The notes under the pieces were generated by a model, which did not search any database, was not told where the DNA came from, and saw only the letters and a list, made by a program, of their open reading frames with translations. A stretch of DNA of 64,000 nt, from positions 496,001 to 560,000 of the forward strand of contig NZ_JAPSKV010000001.1 in NCBI RefSeq assembly GCF_031181385.1, given 5' to 3'. This document shows positions 39,201 through 46,828 of this stretch, piece after piece. The stretch's first letter is position 1, and each line of letters starts with the position of its first letter. The translations under genes and the position numbers were made by a program. The stretch is from Fredinandcohnia onubensis (GTDB lineage Bacteria > Bacillota > Bacilli > Bacillales > Bacillaceae_L).

Positions 39201-40828
39201 TCGAGCCAATACCTGCAAGGATTTATTTAGATCAGTTAGTTGAAAAATACAGTGAAGAAACAACGAATCGCTTTGAACTGAACCCTGTAATTGGGGAATA
39301 TGATGACCCGGCGAACCAACGCCAAAATGTTATGAGACTACCAATCACTCAGGATGGCAATACTATCATCTATGGAGTCGCCGGTAGCGGTAAGACAACG
39401 TTCATTGCTTCGTTGATGTACTCGCTAATGGAATCCCATACGCCTGATGAGCTACATGCCTATTTACTAGATTTTAGCTCAGAGACGTTGAGTTGGTTCC
39501 GTGAAGCACCACATATCGGGGACGTTCTTTTATCCCATAATAGTGAGAAGATTGATAATCTCTTTAAAATGCTAAACAGCGAGATTGAGAAACGTAAAAA
39601 GCAGTTGTCCAATTATGGCGGAGATTTGCAGACATACAACCGCCTGTCTGAGGATGTACTGCCATCGATTGTGATTGTGATTCACAACTATGCCGCTTTT
39701 TCTGAAATGTACGAGTCACACGAAGAGGCGATTTCGTACCTCACCCGTGAAGGCACGAAGTACGGCATTTATTTTATCGTGACAGCAGCTCATACGGGTG
39801 CGGTTCGCTACCGATTGATGCAAAACTTCAAGCAGCTTTATGTGTTGCAGCTTAATGACACATCTGAATATTCAGCGGTACTCGGAAATGTGGACGGCGT
39901 CTTCCCATCGAAGCACAAAGGTCGAGGCATTTTCAAAGCAGACAGTGTGTATGAATTCCAAGTGGCCCTCATTACCGAGGGTGTTGAGGACATGTACCAA
40001 TATATCACGGACTACTGTCGTCGCCTGAGCGACAATTGGGGCAAAGGTGCTGCGAAACGAATTCCTGTCTTGCCTGAAAAAGTGGACATTGAGTATCTAC
40101 ATGATGAAATTCAGTACAACAAGTCAAGTAAACTACCAGTTGGTGTTGAAAAAGAGTCCCTTGCAATCACGTACTTTGATTTCGGTGATTCGCCTGTAAA
40201 TCTAATCCTTGGCAGTAGCAGCGATGCCTGCTCAGGTGTGATGCAGGGAATTTCAGAAATTGTTACTAAGAATGAGAAAAATGAAGTGGTCGTAATTGAC
40301 CCGAATGGGGAACTTATTGAAGTTGGCGGGAAGTATGTTTCTAGTCCAACGGAGATTGAGGAAACCATCGTAGAGTTGTTTAGCACATTGGTGTTCCGTA
40401 ACAACACAACGAAGGATGCGATTGCGGAAGGTGCGACACCACCAATATTCGAACCGCTCTACTGCATCGTTCATTCCTTCAACGACATGCTACTGATGTT
40501 ATCCGAGGATGGTCAGGATAAGCTGAAGGTATTCCTAGAACGAATCGACGGACTCAATGTCTTTATGATCATCTCAGACCGTGCCGATGCACTGAACTCT
40601 ATTGCATTCGAGCCTTGGTTTAAAAAGCAAGTCTCGCTCAGCGACGGCATCTGGGTTGGAAACGGAATTACCGATCAATTTTTATTAAAAGTTTCAAAAG
40701 TCACAAACAGCATGTACCAAGAGATTCCAGAAGACTTCGGATATGTGCTCACTAAGGGAAAACCAAAGTTAGTCAAGTTACTGACGGGATCGGCAGTTCG
40801 TGAAGAGGAGGCAGTTTTCAATGGATAA
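36218..40828 (+). CDS. essC: EssC-like FHA-FtsK/SpoIIIE ATPase of type VII secretion
   Basis: 1536 residues from TTG 36218, with AAGGAGAG eight bases upstream; ATG 36200 lies in a T-run without a site. Order: degenerate FHA-like region (1-90), canonical FHA (about 109-170: RVGRGNDCHIRFSNKLVSSSHC, SSNGTYVNG), linker, two membrane helices (about 262-286 and 292-314), then three P-loop ATPase modules. Module 1 has Walker A GMTGSGKS (711-718) and IDYKGGGMAN; module 2 GVAGSGKT (1053-1060); module 3 (near 1325) has LGSSSDACSG, lacking the GK[ST] motif. It powers export of WXG100/LXG proteins. A functional FHA should read phospho-threonine, matching the kinase downstream. Confidence 0.95.
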   Translation: MILTLFDREKAFTYVLPERITGRYILTSEDAHGEPKDLIAIEAEDGKWFLKSNKSAFLANDKQEILVKQEIEPFKTYSISRNNDASALLYVEPPTNDRNEFTKHEVTGSSIRVGRGNDCHIRFSNKLVSSSHCVIQYDAQGHAIIRDNNSSNGTYVNGERVTEKVLSTGDVIYIMGLKIIYNGKLLSLNNPHQLVFLDRNAFRPFEVQKPIIEEEEPLDDFDTEELNDDLFYRSPRFKRDIKRTEIRIDPPPSKPNIDETPLMFILGPSITMGMASMSMGIFMLNNVLARGESLTYAMPTLIMSFSMLVGTVLWPILTKKYEKKQRIKQEGKRQEKYSKYIEEMAQVIEEECQRQSEILHENHVALQNLISRITMRKRNLWERAIGQDDFLKVRLGIGDLPLNAELKYPEKKFTLEDDNLQDDLYKLVETPHILKQVPVTLSFVEEYVSGVIGRRSRVQDFVKGLIFQLTALHSYDELKLVFLYDKNEEEYWKFARWLPHVWDEAMQIRFIATDATEVKELSSYFEKEIAYRASLDEEQIKDLDQHYLIFSMSKSLASRAEMINLLLEENKDIGISLVTLYDELKNLPKECTMVVELADDMSKIYDKDDISGLYTAFDAEFYEREDAEEVAIRLANIQLASSVDAYTLPDMITFLEMFGVSKIEHLNALTRWKENNPVLSIETPIGIDTMGESFKLDLHEKYHGPHGLIAGMTGSGKSEFIMTFILSLAVNYHPDEVAFILIDYKGGGMANAFLNLPHLAGTITNLDGAAVKRSLISIQSELKRRQSIFSETSRRMNTSNIDIYKYQKLYREGLVSEPLQHLFMISDEFAELKTQQPEFMEQLVSAARIGRSLGVHLILATQKPSGVVDDQIWSNSKFRISLKVQEKADSMEVIKRPDAAELSTTGRFYLQVGYNELFELGQSAWAGAPYYPSDKIEKRVDESIRVIDHLGRVIKSAKVDRRTMVKNPPKQIDEVTKYLETLAKQENIKVKQLWLEPIPARIYLDQLVEKYSEETTNRFELNPVIGEYDDPANQRQNVMRLPITQDGNTIIYGVAGSGKTTFIASLMYSLMESHTPDELHAYLLDFSSETLSWFREAPHIGDVLLSHNSEKIDNLFKMLNSEIEKRKKQLSNYGGDLQTYNRLSEDVLPSIVIVIHNYAAFSEMYESHEEAISYLTREGTKYGIYFIVTAAHTGAVRYRLMQNFKQLYVLQLNDTSEYSAVLGNVDGVFPSKHKGRGIFKADSVYEFQVALITEGVEDMYQYITDYCRRLSDNWGKGAAKRIPVLPEKVDIEYLHDEIQYNKSSKLPVGVEKESLAITYFDFGDSPVNLILGSSSDACSGVMQGISEIVTKNEKNEVVVIDPNGELIEVGGKYVSSPTEIEETIVELFSTLVFRNNTTKDAIAEGATPPIFEPLYCIVHSFNDMLLMLSEDGQDKLKVFLERIDGLNVFMIISDRADALNSIAFEPWFKKQVSLSDGIWVGNGITDQFLLKVSKVTNSMYQEIPEDFGYVLTKGKPKLVKLLTGSAVREEEAVFNG

Positions 40829-41072
40829 AGTGTTGGTTGAAGTATTCATTCCAGCCGCCGGTGAATCCTACGATGTCTTCATCCCGGCCCAAAGCAAGCT
40901 CTATGAAGTAACCTTTTTACTCGCAAACACCATGACTGAGCTATCTAACGGCTACTTCGTCGCAACCGACACTACTGTGGTATGCGACCGCGAAACCGGT
41001 AAGATTTTTGACATTAACCAAACAGTGGAAGAATTAGGATTTATGAACGGGAAGAAATTGATGTTGGTTTAG
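40821..41072 (+). CDS. YukD/EsaB-like ubiquitin-fold protein
   Basis: 83 residues from ATG 40821, overlapping the ATPase gene by 8 bases, with GAGGAGG upstream in the ATPase coding end. Beta-grasp pattern: VLVEVFIPAAGESYDVFIP, a central helix (LYEVTFLLANTMTELSNG) and a final GKKLMLV strand. EsaB/YukD is a cytoplasmic component or regulator of Firmicutes type VII systems; the fold and tight coupling support the call. Confidence 0.82.
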   Translation: MDKVLVEVFIPAAGESYDVFIPAQSKLYEVTFLLANTMTELSNGYFVATDTTVVCDRETGKIFDINQTVEELGFMNGKKLMLV

Positions 41073-41078
41073 GTTTGT

Positions 41079-41199
41079 CTAGGGCTAAATTTAGGCTTAG
41101 GGCACAATTAGTTGGAGTTAGGGCAGAATTCCCAGCGGGTAGGGCACAATTATTGAAAGTTAGGGCGCAATTCGATCGGCTTAGGACACAATCTGAGCC
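41079..41199. repeat. 21-bp-period tandem array (first locus)
   Basis: Imperfect units starting TTAGGGCACAATT begin at 41097, 41118, 41139, 41160 and 41181, exactly 21 bases apart, with a partial unit before. Bases 41140-41166 are identical to part of the array at 63503-63627. Confidence 0.8.
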
Positions 41200-41276
41200 A
41201 CCGGCCTGGCCGGAAATGACGGCTTTGTCCGATATATTCAAAACTATGTCCGATATATCAAAAAAAGCTGGCCTGG

Positions 41277-41292
41277 GCCACTACATAGTGGC
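41277..41292 (+). terminator. perfect short hairpin downstream of the yukD-like gene
   Basis: GCCACTA and TAGTGGC separated by CA. No T-run follows, so it is at best a weak terminator before the lipoprotein gene. Confidence 0.35.
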
Positions 41293-41365
41293 AGAGACCA
41301 ATTATTAAATCAACTAGACCAGCATACTAGGAATCAAAGTCATTTTTACGTAAGGAAGGTGCCAA

Positions 41366-42139
41366 ATGAGGTTACAAAAGAGGGTAGTCTTATTCCTTCT
41401 TCTATTCATTCTCATAATAGGAGGAACAGGGTGTATGAGTTCAAGTAGTGCGAGTACCGAGGAAAAAGCAATCCAGTATTTAGAAGAGAAGTATGACAAA
41501 GAGTTTGAGGTCATGTATGCCAAAGAGGGAAGTAAGCTTTTTGAAGATTTGTATGGTGGCGACCTCATTACTGTTCACCCTAAAGGTGAACCGGAAATCG
41601 TGTTTACTATTCAGGAGGATGGGGATGGGTTTGTTGAAACATATCTTCCTGCAAAATGGGCTCAGGAATTACAGGAAAAGTTAACAACTGACATTTCAAA
41701 AGAGTTACCGCCTGGAACTGAATTTAAACTTGTCTTAAACAAAACAAGATTCAAGGAAGATATGAGTGTTGAAGAATTGTTAGAAAAAAACAAAGCCATG
41801 GGTGTTGATTTAATAGTTGGAATAAAGACATCGGGTGAACCAGAAATAAGTCAATATAGTCAAGGCATCTATAATCTATACAATCTTTTAAAAGATTTAG
41901 GATTAAAGAATTATTTACTCTCAGTTGGATTTGTTGATGAGTCTGAAGACATTTCTGAGTTTATTACGACTTCTTACGTTAATAATATATCGTGGTCTAA
42001 TCTAGACGCTAATGTATACGGAGAATTGGGGATTGATGAAAGACATAATCCTAACAATCCTAGTTCCATTGTTGATTCTAGTTTGATTCTTCACGATGTT
42101 GATAATGTAAAAGAGCATTATATGCCTTTAGGAGAGTGA
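41366..42139 (+). CDS. lipoprotein, likely immunity protein of the lipase effector (paralogue 1)
   Basis: 257 residues. Lipoprotein signal with lipobox ending GGTGC, C23 lipidated, so it should sit on the outer face of the membrane. The mature part starts with a short helical stretch EEKAIQYLEEKYDKEFEV and GSKLFEDLYGGD, and ends DVNVYGELGIDER-like strands. It is clearly homologous along its length to the lipoprotein at 43550, on the other side of the lipase gene. In the S. aureus TslA system, surface lipoproteins (TilA) neutralise a type VII lipase; this layout suggests the same role. No named domain recognised. Confidence 0.75.
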   Translation: MRLQKRVVLFLLLFILIIGGTGCMSSSSASTEEKAIQYLEEKYDKEFEVMYAKEGSKLFEDLYGGDLITVHPKGEPEIVFTIQEDGDGFVETYLPAKWAQELQEKLTTDISKELPPGTEFKLVLNKTRFKEDMSVEELLEKNKAMGVDLIVGIKTSGEPEISQYSQGIYNLYNLLKDLGLKNYLLSVGFVDESEDISEFITTSYVNNISWSNLDANVYGELGIDERHNPNNPSSIVDSSLILHDVDNVKEHYMPLGE

Positions 42140-42143
42140 TCAC

Positions 42144-43547
42144 ATGTCTCTCACTGAGCTTAATGATAAAGAAAAATATCTATTGTTAGAGCTTTCTTAC
42201 CTTGATGTAAATAGCAAAAGGCCCATTAGTGAAAAGAATCCAATGACTATTTCGGAAATGCTGGACACCATCAACCCCGATAAATTAGGTGAAAAAGCAC
42301 AAACGAAATATTATGAGATTTATGACTATATTCATTCTGAGGAAAATGATTTTTCACCTCTTAAAGAAATAAAGTTAGTTGGATACCAAAATCATAATCC
42401 TAATGGTGGTAATAACACGGAGGGAGAATCCTACTCAGGTTTCGTGGGCTATGCATTCACCGACAATGACGGGAACGGTACAGCTGTTTATCGTGGCAGT
42501 GAAGATTTAACAAATGTCGCTCACATCGCAACAGACTGGGTATCCAATGTTGAGGCTGGTATTGGAGTAACGATCCAGCAGCAAAGGGAAGCAAATGAAT
42601 TTTATGAACGATACATTAAAGGTCTGAATGGGGAGCAGTATGTATTTGGCCACTCGAAAGGTGGAAATTTGGCGGAATACGTACTTGTCAATAATCTAGA
42701 GGATGAAAAACTAACATCTTACATTGTGAACGGAGCCCCTTTATATTATTGGACTCTAACACAGGAACAAAGAGATGCATTAAGGGATCGAAATACGTTT
42801 ATTGTACACGAGGGTGACTTCGTTTCATCTCTTGGGTACGCACCTTATGTAGATAAAACAGTTAAATTAAATAGCAATGAAGAGGGCCTGATGTATGCAC
42901 ATGGCTTGGAAAGTGTTGATTTTACTCCAGGCGGGGACTTTAAAAATGCATCTGATGGAGCATCACTCGTACGAGATATTGGTAATCCAATTGCAGCAGC
43001 TATCGTTTTAGCAGCCTCACTTCATCCAAAAGTGTTGGCATATCGAGCAGCAGCAGCGATTCGCGATGCCACTTTATACATCCTAGAAGCTGCACAAAGA
43101 GGACTTGAAAAAGCAGTTAACTGGGTGAAAGAACAAGCAACAAAATTCATTGCAAAAGTAAAAGAACTAACACAACAGGTGAAGGACGAAATTAACCAAT
43201 TCATCACGAATGTGGCAACGAAAGCGGCAATGCTTTTTGTAAAAGTAGTTGCAAAGCTCGGGGGCTATTTCCCGGTAGAGCCATACCTGAAAGTCAATGT
43301 AGCAAGGCTCTACTACTATGCACAACGACTGGAAAGTATCAAACGCCGAGTGAATGCACTTAATAATCAGATTGACTCTTTATACTGGGAGGTTGACCTT
43401 TTAGATATCCGTCATGTGTTGAGCGCCGATATTTTAACGTCATTCTCATACAGGCTCAATCAAAACATTAACTATCTAAATACGGCTGCCCGATTGCTAG
43501 ATGCGAACGAAACAAAGCTAGTTGGAAAGGCTAAGATTATTCAATAG
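42144..43547 (+). CDS. type VII lipase effector with N-terminal toxin domain (TslA-like)
   Basis: 467 residues. Residues 1-300 form a DUF2974/Mbeg1-type alpha/beta hydrolase: nucleophile S171 in FGHSKGGNLAEY, with D225 (HEGDFVSS) and H253 (MYAHGLESV) fitting the triad. Residues 300-467 are long amphipathic helices (VNWVKEQATKFIAKVKELTQ ... RRVNALNNQIDSLYWEVDL) that resemble an LXG targeting domain placed at the C terminus. No Sec signal. TslA of S. aureus has this reversed order. Four bases separate it from the upstream lipoprotein gene and two from the downstream one. Probably a phospholipase exported by this locus and aimed at rival cells. Confidence 0.82.
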   Translation: MSLTELNDKEKYLLLELSYLDVNSKRPISEKNPMTISEMLDTINPDKLGEKAQTKYYEIYDYIHSEENDFSPLKEIKLVGYQNHNPNGGNNTEGESYSGFVGYAFTDNDGNGTAVYRGSEDLTNVAHIATDWVSNVEAGIGVTIQQQREANEFYERYIKGLNGEQYVFGHSKGGNLAEYVLVNNLEDEKLTSYIVNGAPLYYWTLTQEQRDALRDRNTFIVHEGDFVSSLGYAPYVDKTVKLNSNEEGLMYAHGLESVDFTPGGDFKNASDGASLVRDIGNPIAAAIVLAASLHPKVLAYRAAAAIRDATLYILEAAQRGLEKAVNWVKEQATKFIAKVKELTQQVKDEINQFITNVATKAAMLFVKVVAKLGGYFPVEPYLKVNVARLYYYAQRLESIKRRVNALNNQIDSLYWEVDLLDIRHVLSADILTSFSYRLNQNINYLNTAARLLDANETKLVGKAKIIQ

Positions 43548-43549
43548 CT

Positions 43550-44317
43550 ATGAAAATAGTGAAAATAACGATGCTACTATTTTTCTTTATAGGAATTGTT
43601 GGCTGCAGTAACTCTGAAGAAAAAGCACTTCAGTATTTGGAAGATAAATATGGTGAAGAATTTGAGGTTATGTGGTCAAAAGAGGGCAGTAAGCTTTTTC
43701 AAGATTTATATGGTGGGGATAAGGTTATCGTCCATCCTAAGGGAGAACCAAATATGGTTTTCATTGTGAAAGAGTATAACGATAAAGGTGAATGGGTTGA
43801 TGATTATTTATCAGCAAAATGGGGATATGAATTACATCAAATACTAGAAGCGGATATCGCTAAGGAACTTCCAAGAGGAACCCAATTTAAGGTGAACTTA
43901 TCAGTTGGTAGTAACGAGGTTGATGAAACAATGGCTACTATTTCAGTTAATGAGTACCTCAGTAAAAATAAAAATGTCAAAATTTCTCTTACCGCTGGGA
44001 TAAAAACAGATGGTCCGCCAGATATAAACCAATATAGCAATGGAATCTACAATCTTTTCCAATTATTTAAAGGATTAGGTGTAAAAATTTATGCTATTTC
44101 TATTGGATTTATTGACCAGTCTGAAGACATTTCCGAATACATTCAAACGTCTTTCGTAAATAATCTTCAATGGTCAAATTTTAATGCGAAGGTTTACGGA
44201 GAAGTGGGTGTAGACGATAGACTTGACCCTGATGATCCGAGTGATATTGTCGATCCAAGCGTGATCCTTCATGGACCTGAAAACATTATTGATAATTACG
44301 AATCCTTCATGGAATGA
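43550..44317 (+). CDS. lipoprotein, likely immunity protein of the lipase effector (paralogue 2)
   Basis: 255 residues. Lipobox ending GIVGC, C19 lipidated. Shares with the 41366 protein EEKA-QYLE-KYGEEFEVMW-KEGSKLF-DLYGGD, the VHPKGEP block, the QYS-GIYNL segment and SEDISEYI near the C terminus; the middle (95-125) has diverged. It has no good ribosome site of its own and starts two bases after the lipase stop, so it is probably translated by coupling. Two immunity copies around one effector suggests duplication with divergence. Confidence 0.75.
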   Translation: MKIVKITMLLFFFIGIVGCSNSEEKALQYLEDKYGEEFEVMWSKEGSKLFQDLYGGDKVIVHPKGEPNMVFIVKEYNDKGEWVDDYLSAKWGYELHQILEADIAKELPRGTQFKVNLSVGSNEVDETMATISVNEYLSKNKNVKISLTAGIKTDGPPDINQYSNGIYNLFQLFKGLGVKIYAISIGFIDQSEDISEYIQTSFVNNLQWSNFNAKVYGEVGVDDRLDPDDPSDIVDPSVILHGPENIIDNYESFME

Positions 44318-44352
44318 TTTTATTAGAAATACAAATCCAAAGGAGGTAACCC

Positions 44353-44544
44353 ATGAAACCTCATGTTCGACGAAAGATTAATAGCATTATTTATGAGATT
44401 AATGCCATCTCCAGGGAACTCGATGAAATTTCAAATGGTCTTAACCGCGAATTCAAAGGGATTGGCTCTACCAAGAGTGCATCAAGCTTGCAAAGTGCAG
44501 CTGACAAATACCGTAGAGTCGGCAATGACCTGAGAAGGATTTGA
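44353..44544 (+). CDS. 63-residue helical partner protein of the effector region
   Basis: Strong AAAGGAGGT upstream of the ATG. Two short helices (INSIIYEINAISRELDEISNGL and SASSLQSAADKYRRVGNDLRRI) joined by a Gly-Ser turn, the look of small WXG100-like partners encoded beside LXG or TslA-type effectors. No tryptophan turn. A targeting-partner role is inferred. Confidence 0.65.
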   Translation: MKPHVRRKINSIIYEINAISRELDEISNGLNREFKGIGSTKSASSLQSAADKYRRVGNDLRRI

Positions 44545-44597
44545 GTTATATAGATTACTAGACCACTAGACGACTGTTAAATACAATTCAAAGTTCT

Positions 44598-44613
44598 CTC
44601 GGCCAAAACCGAG
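44598..44613 (+). other. small hairpin before the WXG100 genes
   Basis: CTCGG (44598-44602) and CCGAG (44609-44613) with loop CCAAAA, 41 bases before the first canonical WXG100 start; perhaps mRNA processing or stability. Confidence 0.3.
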
Positions 44614-44653
44614 TTAACTCATACATATCGCATTTTAAGGAGGTGAAAAAACA

Positions 44654-44956
44654 ATGGCACGTTCAATTACTGTTGATCCAGCGAAATTAGACACTGCGGC
44701 TACTAAAATTGACCAACAATCTGCTGACTATGAGAGACTTTACAAAGCTCTTTACACAGAGGTTGAAGGCATGGGTGCTGCGTGGCAAGGTACTGATAAC
44801 CAGGCATATGTTTCTCAAATCAAGGGTTTCATGGATGACTTCCAAAAAATGACGAACTTGATGAGACAATACTCTGAGTTCTTAAAGCTTAGCGCAAAAA
44901 CATACCGTGAAACACAAAGCGAGGTAGTGAACCAAGCTCGTCGCTTAACTAACTAA
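44654..44956 (+). CDS. WXG100 protein (EsxA/YukE-like)
   Basis: 100 residues, the family length. W44-Q-G46 in GAAWQGTDNQAY is the turn between two helices; the C terminus carries Y-R-E-T-Q-S-E, a Y-x-x-x-[DE] type export signal. AAGGAGGTG precedes the ATG. Expected to be secreted as a dimer by the EssC-like ATPase. Confidence 0.93.
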   Translation: MARSITVDPAKLDTAATKIDQQSADYERLYKALYTEVEGMGAAWQGTDNQAYVSQIKGFMDDFQKMTNLMRQYSEFLKLSAKTYRETQSEVVNQARRLTN

Positions 44957-44996
44957 TCTCCATACCTATAAAACTACCAAAAAAGGAGGTGGCACG

Positions 44997-45299
44997 ATGT
45001 CAGTTGATGGAATCAAGATTTCCCTTGGCGAGGTTAGTAAAACCGCTGGGCAAATCCGTAACCTAAACCAACAGCTTGCAACTGCATTAGAAGACATTAA
45101 GAAGGAAATGAATGGCTTATCTGCTACATGGAACTCTGATGCTTCTAATACAATTCGCGGAAACTTCAATGCGTTGGCTCCACGTTTTGAGGAGTATCGC
45201 CAAGTTATTGATAGCTATGCGAAATTCCTAGATAACACAGTTACAAACTACAACGCTGCAGAAACTGCAATCAACAATAACGCTAGCGCATTTAAATAA
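44997..45299 (+). CDS. second WXG100 family protein (W-N-S variant)
   Basis: 100 residues, helical hairpin with W45-N-S47 in SATWNSDASNTI instead of WXG, and a C-terminal NYNAAETAINNN carrying a Y-x-x-x-E type signal. AAAGGAGGTGG upstream. Forty bases after the first WXG100 gene, so the two may form a heterodimer, as ESX pairs often do. Confidence 0.9.
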   Translation: MSVDGIKISLGEVSKTAGQIRNLNQQLATALEDIKKEMNGLSATWNSDASNTIRGNFNALAPRFEEYRQVIDSYAKFLDNTVTNYNAAETAINNNASAFK

Positions 45300-45303
45300 T
45301 CCA

Positions 45304-45337
45304 TGAGGAGGGCAATTGGCCTCGCCGGTTGTCCTCA
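45304..45337 (+). other. long nested hairpin after the WXG100 pair
   Basis: TGAGGA (45304-45309) with TCCTCA (45332-45337), CAA with TTG, and GGC with GCC form one stem with internal loops. It is not followed by a T-run. It probably stabilises the abundant WXG100 message or reduces read-through into the FHA gene. Confidence 0.5.
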
Positions 45338-45407
45338 CCAACTTTACTCAGTAATGGCGTGAAAAAATCTGAAGTACGCATTTGATAAACAATGGGAGTG
45401 CAAGAAA

Positions 45408-46664
45408 ATGATTAAACATGTTGATTTACATATTGAAAATTACGGTGTTTCGAAGTTCATATTTTACAAGGTGCCACCTGCGATTCGTGTTGATTTTACA
45501 GAGGCGGATAAGCTGAAAAACAACAAGGTTCCCGGGCTTTTGCCATGTGTTGTGATTAACAAGGAAGATGAGGCGTATTTTCGCTATGACTTAGTATCTG
45601 AAGTGACTCTTAGCCAACAGACAACGATTTCACTTACAAAGGACCAGCTCCATAGCTATTTTTCAAACATCATCGAAACATTAATTGAATCCGAGCGACT
45701 TGGGTTAAATGTGAACAACTTTGTTTTTGATGAGAACTACATCTTTATTGATAATTTTTCAAACAGATTAATTCTACTGTACATGCCGATTAAAAATAAT
45801 ATTTTTGAAAAGGTATCAATCCGGGAATACTTCACCAGTTTCTTACACTCCCACTCCTATGATGAAAATGATGAACTTGCTTTTTTTGTGAAGCTACATA
45901 ATTATTTCGCGACATCAGAGGAAATCAATTTATATGCGCTTCAACAAAAGCTGAATGAGTTGCTCTTGAATAAACCAACTTCACCTCAGAGTTTCAGAAA
46001 GCTGCCAATTCAGGACGAAGAACCCAAAACACCGAACTATTATAGTCCTAGCAGTGAAATCAAGGCATCCGAAGAAAACGGCGTGATTACTTCAGAATAT
46101 AGCAGTAAAAAGGTAGATAAAAAGACAAAACAAAAGCTTGAAATCGAGGAAGAGGTTCAGTACAAGCGAATCACTCGCACCGAACTTGGCGAAGGAAATC
46201 CACTCCTATCAGGAGGAACTTCCATTAACATCAAGCCGAATGTGGGAAGTCCGATTTCGTTTGATACGGATGAGCCTGAGGAGGAAGAGGGTACAACTGT
46301 CCTCACCGCGTATAAAGAGCCGGAAGAGGAAGAAGGAACAACGGCGCTGGGTGTGGGCACAAGCTTCCAACAGCAGCAGCCATTCCTACTAACGTCTACT
46401 CAGGAAAAAATCGTCCTTTCCAAGCGAGTGTTCAAAATTGGCCGTGATCCAGGGGTTACTGATTATACATCCAACAATAAAGTCATTGGGCGTGTCCACG
46501 CTGAGTTGATTACCGAAAACGGGGAATATTTTATCGTCGATCAGGAATCGCGAAACGGCAGCTATGTAAATGGCGTCAAGCTCGTCCCTAGAAACAAGGT
46601 GAAAATCAAACACGAGGACAAAATCAAGCTAGCAAATGAAGAATTTGTATTTAGGCTTTTTTAG
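45408..46664 (+). CDS. DUF6382-like plus FHA domain protein
   Basis: 418 residues. Residues 1-170 resemble DUF6382, a region that precedes FHA domains in Firmicutes and recalls the EssB/YukC pseudokinase head (an alignment-free impression). The linker 190-330 has two acidic Thr motifs, EEEEGTTVLT and EEEEGTTALG, of the kind that bind FHA domains once phosphorylated. The C-terminal FHA (about 340-415) has FKIGRDPGVTDY, VIGRVHAEL and SRNGSYVNG. No membrane helix is visible. Likely adaptor between the kinase and the secretion ATPase, possibly replacing EssB. Confidence 0.82.
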   Translation: MIKHVDLHIENYGVSKFIFYKVPPAIRVDFTEADKLKNNKVPGLLPCVVINKEDEAYFRYDLVSEVTLSQQTTISLTKDQLHSYFSNIIETLIESERLGLNVNNFVFDENYIFIDNFSNRLILLYMPIKNNIFEKVSIREYFTSFLHSHSYDENDELAFFVKLHNYFATSEEINLYALQQKLNELLLNKPTSPQSFRKLPIQDEEPKTPNYYSPSSEIKASEENGVITSEYSSKKVDKKTKQKLEIEEEVQYKRITRTELGEGNPLLSGGTSINIKPNVGSPISFDTDEPEEEEGTTVLTAYKEPEEEEGTTALGVGTSFQQQQPFLLTSTQEKIVLSKRVFKIGRDPGVTDYTSNNKVIGRVHAELITENGEYFIVDQESRNGSYVNGVKLVPRNKVKIKHEDKIKLANEEFVFRLF

Positions 46665-46689
46665 GATTCGAAGATAAAAAGGTTTTTAA

Positions 46690-46807
46690 TGTCTAGCTTC
46701 AGGCGCCATCGGCTCGAGGTCACAAGCCAATCGCTTCGGAAGGCAAAAAGCGCCTTCTGTCAGCGCGTGTCTTGTGCTTGTCGCCGATAAGCGAGGCGCC
46801 TTACGCA
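46690..46807. repeat. Bacillaceae-type interspersed hairpin repeat
   Basis: Starts TGTCTAGCTTCAGGCGCC and ends with GCGAGGCGCCTTACGC. AGGCGCC-ATCGGC near the left end pairs with GCCGAT and GGCGCCT near the right end, with further pairing inside (CTTCGGAAGGC / GCGCCTTC). Elements with this start and the ACAAGCCAATCGCTTCGGAAGG core recur between genes in many Bacillaceae genomes as I recall them. It lies between the FHA and phosphatase genes. Confidence 0.65.
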
Positions 46808-46828
46808 TTTCAAATTGAGGTGAAATAA

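Noticed and set aside
41079-41199. Regular spacing suggested a CRISPR array
   Set aside because: Units are tandem 21-mers with no unique spacers, and no cas genes are nearby.
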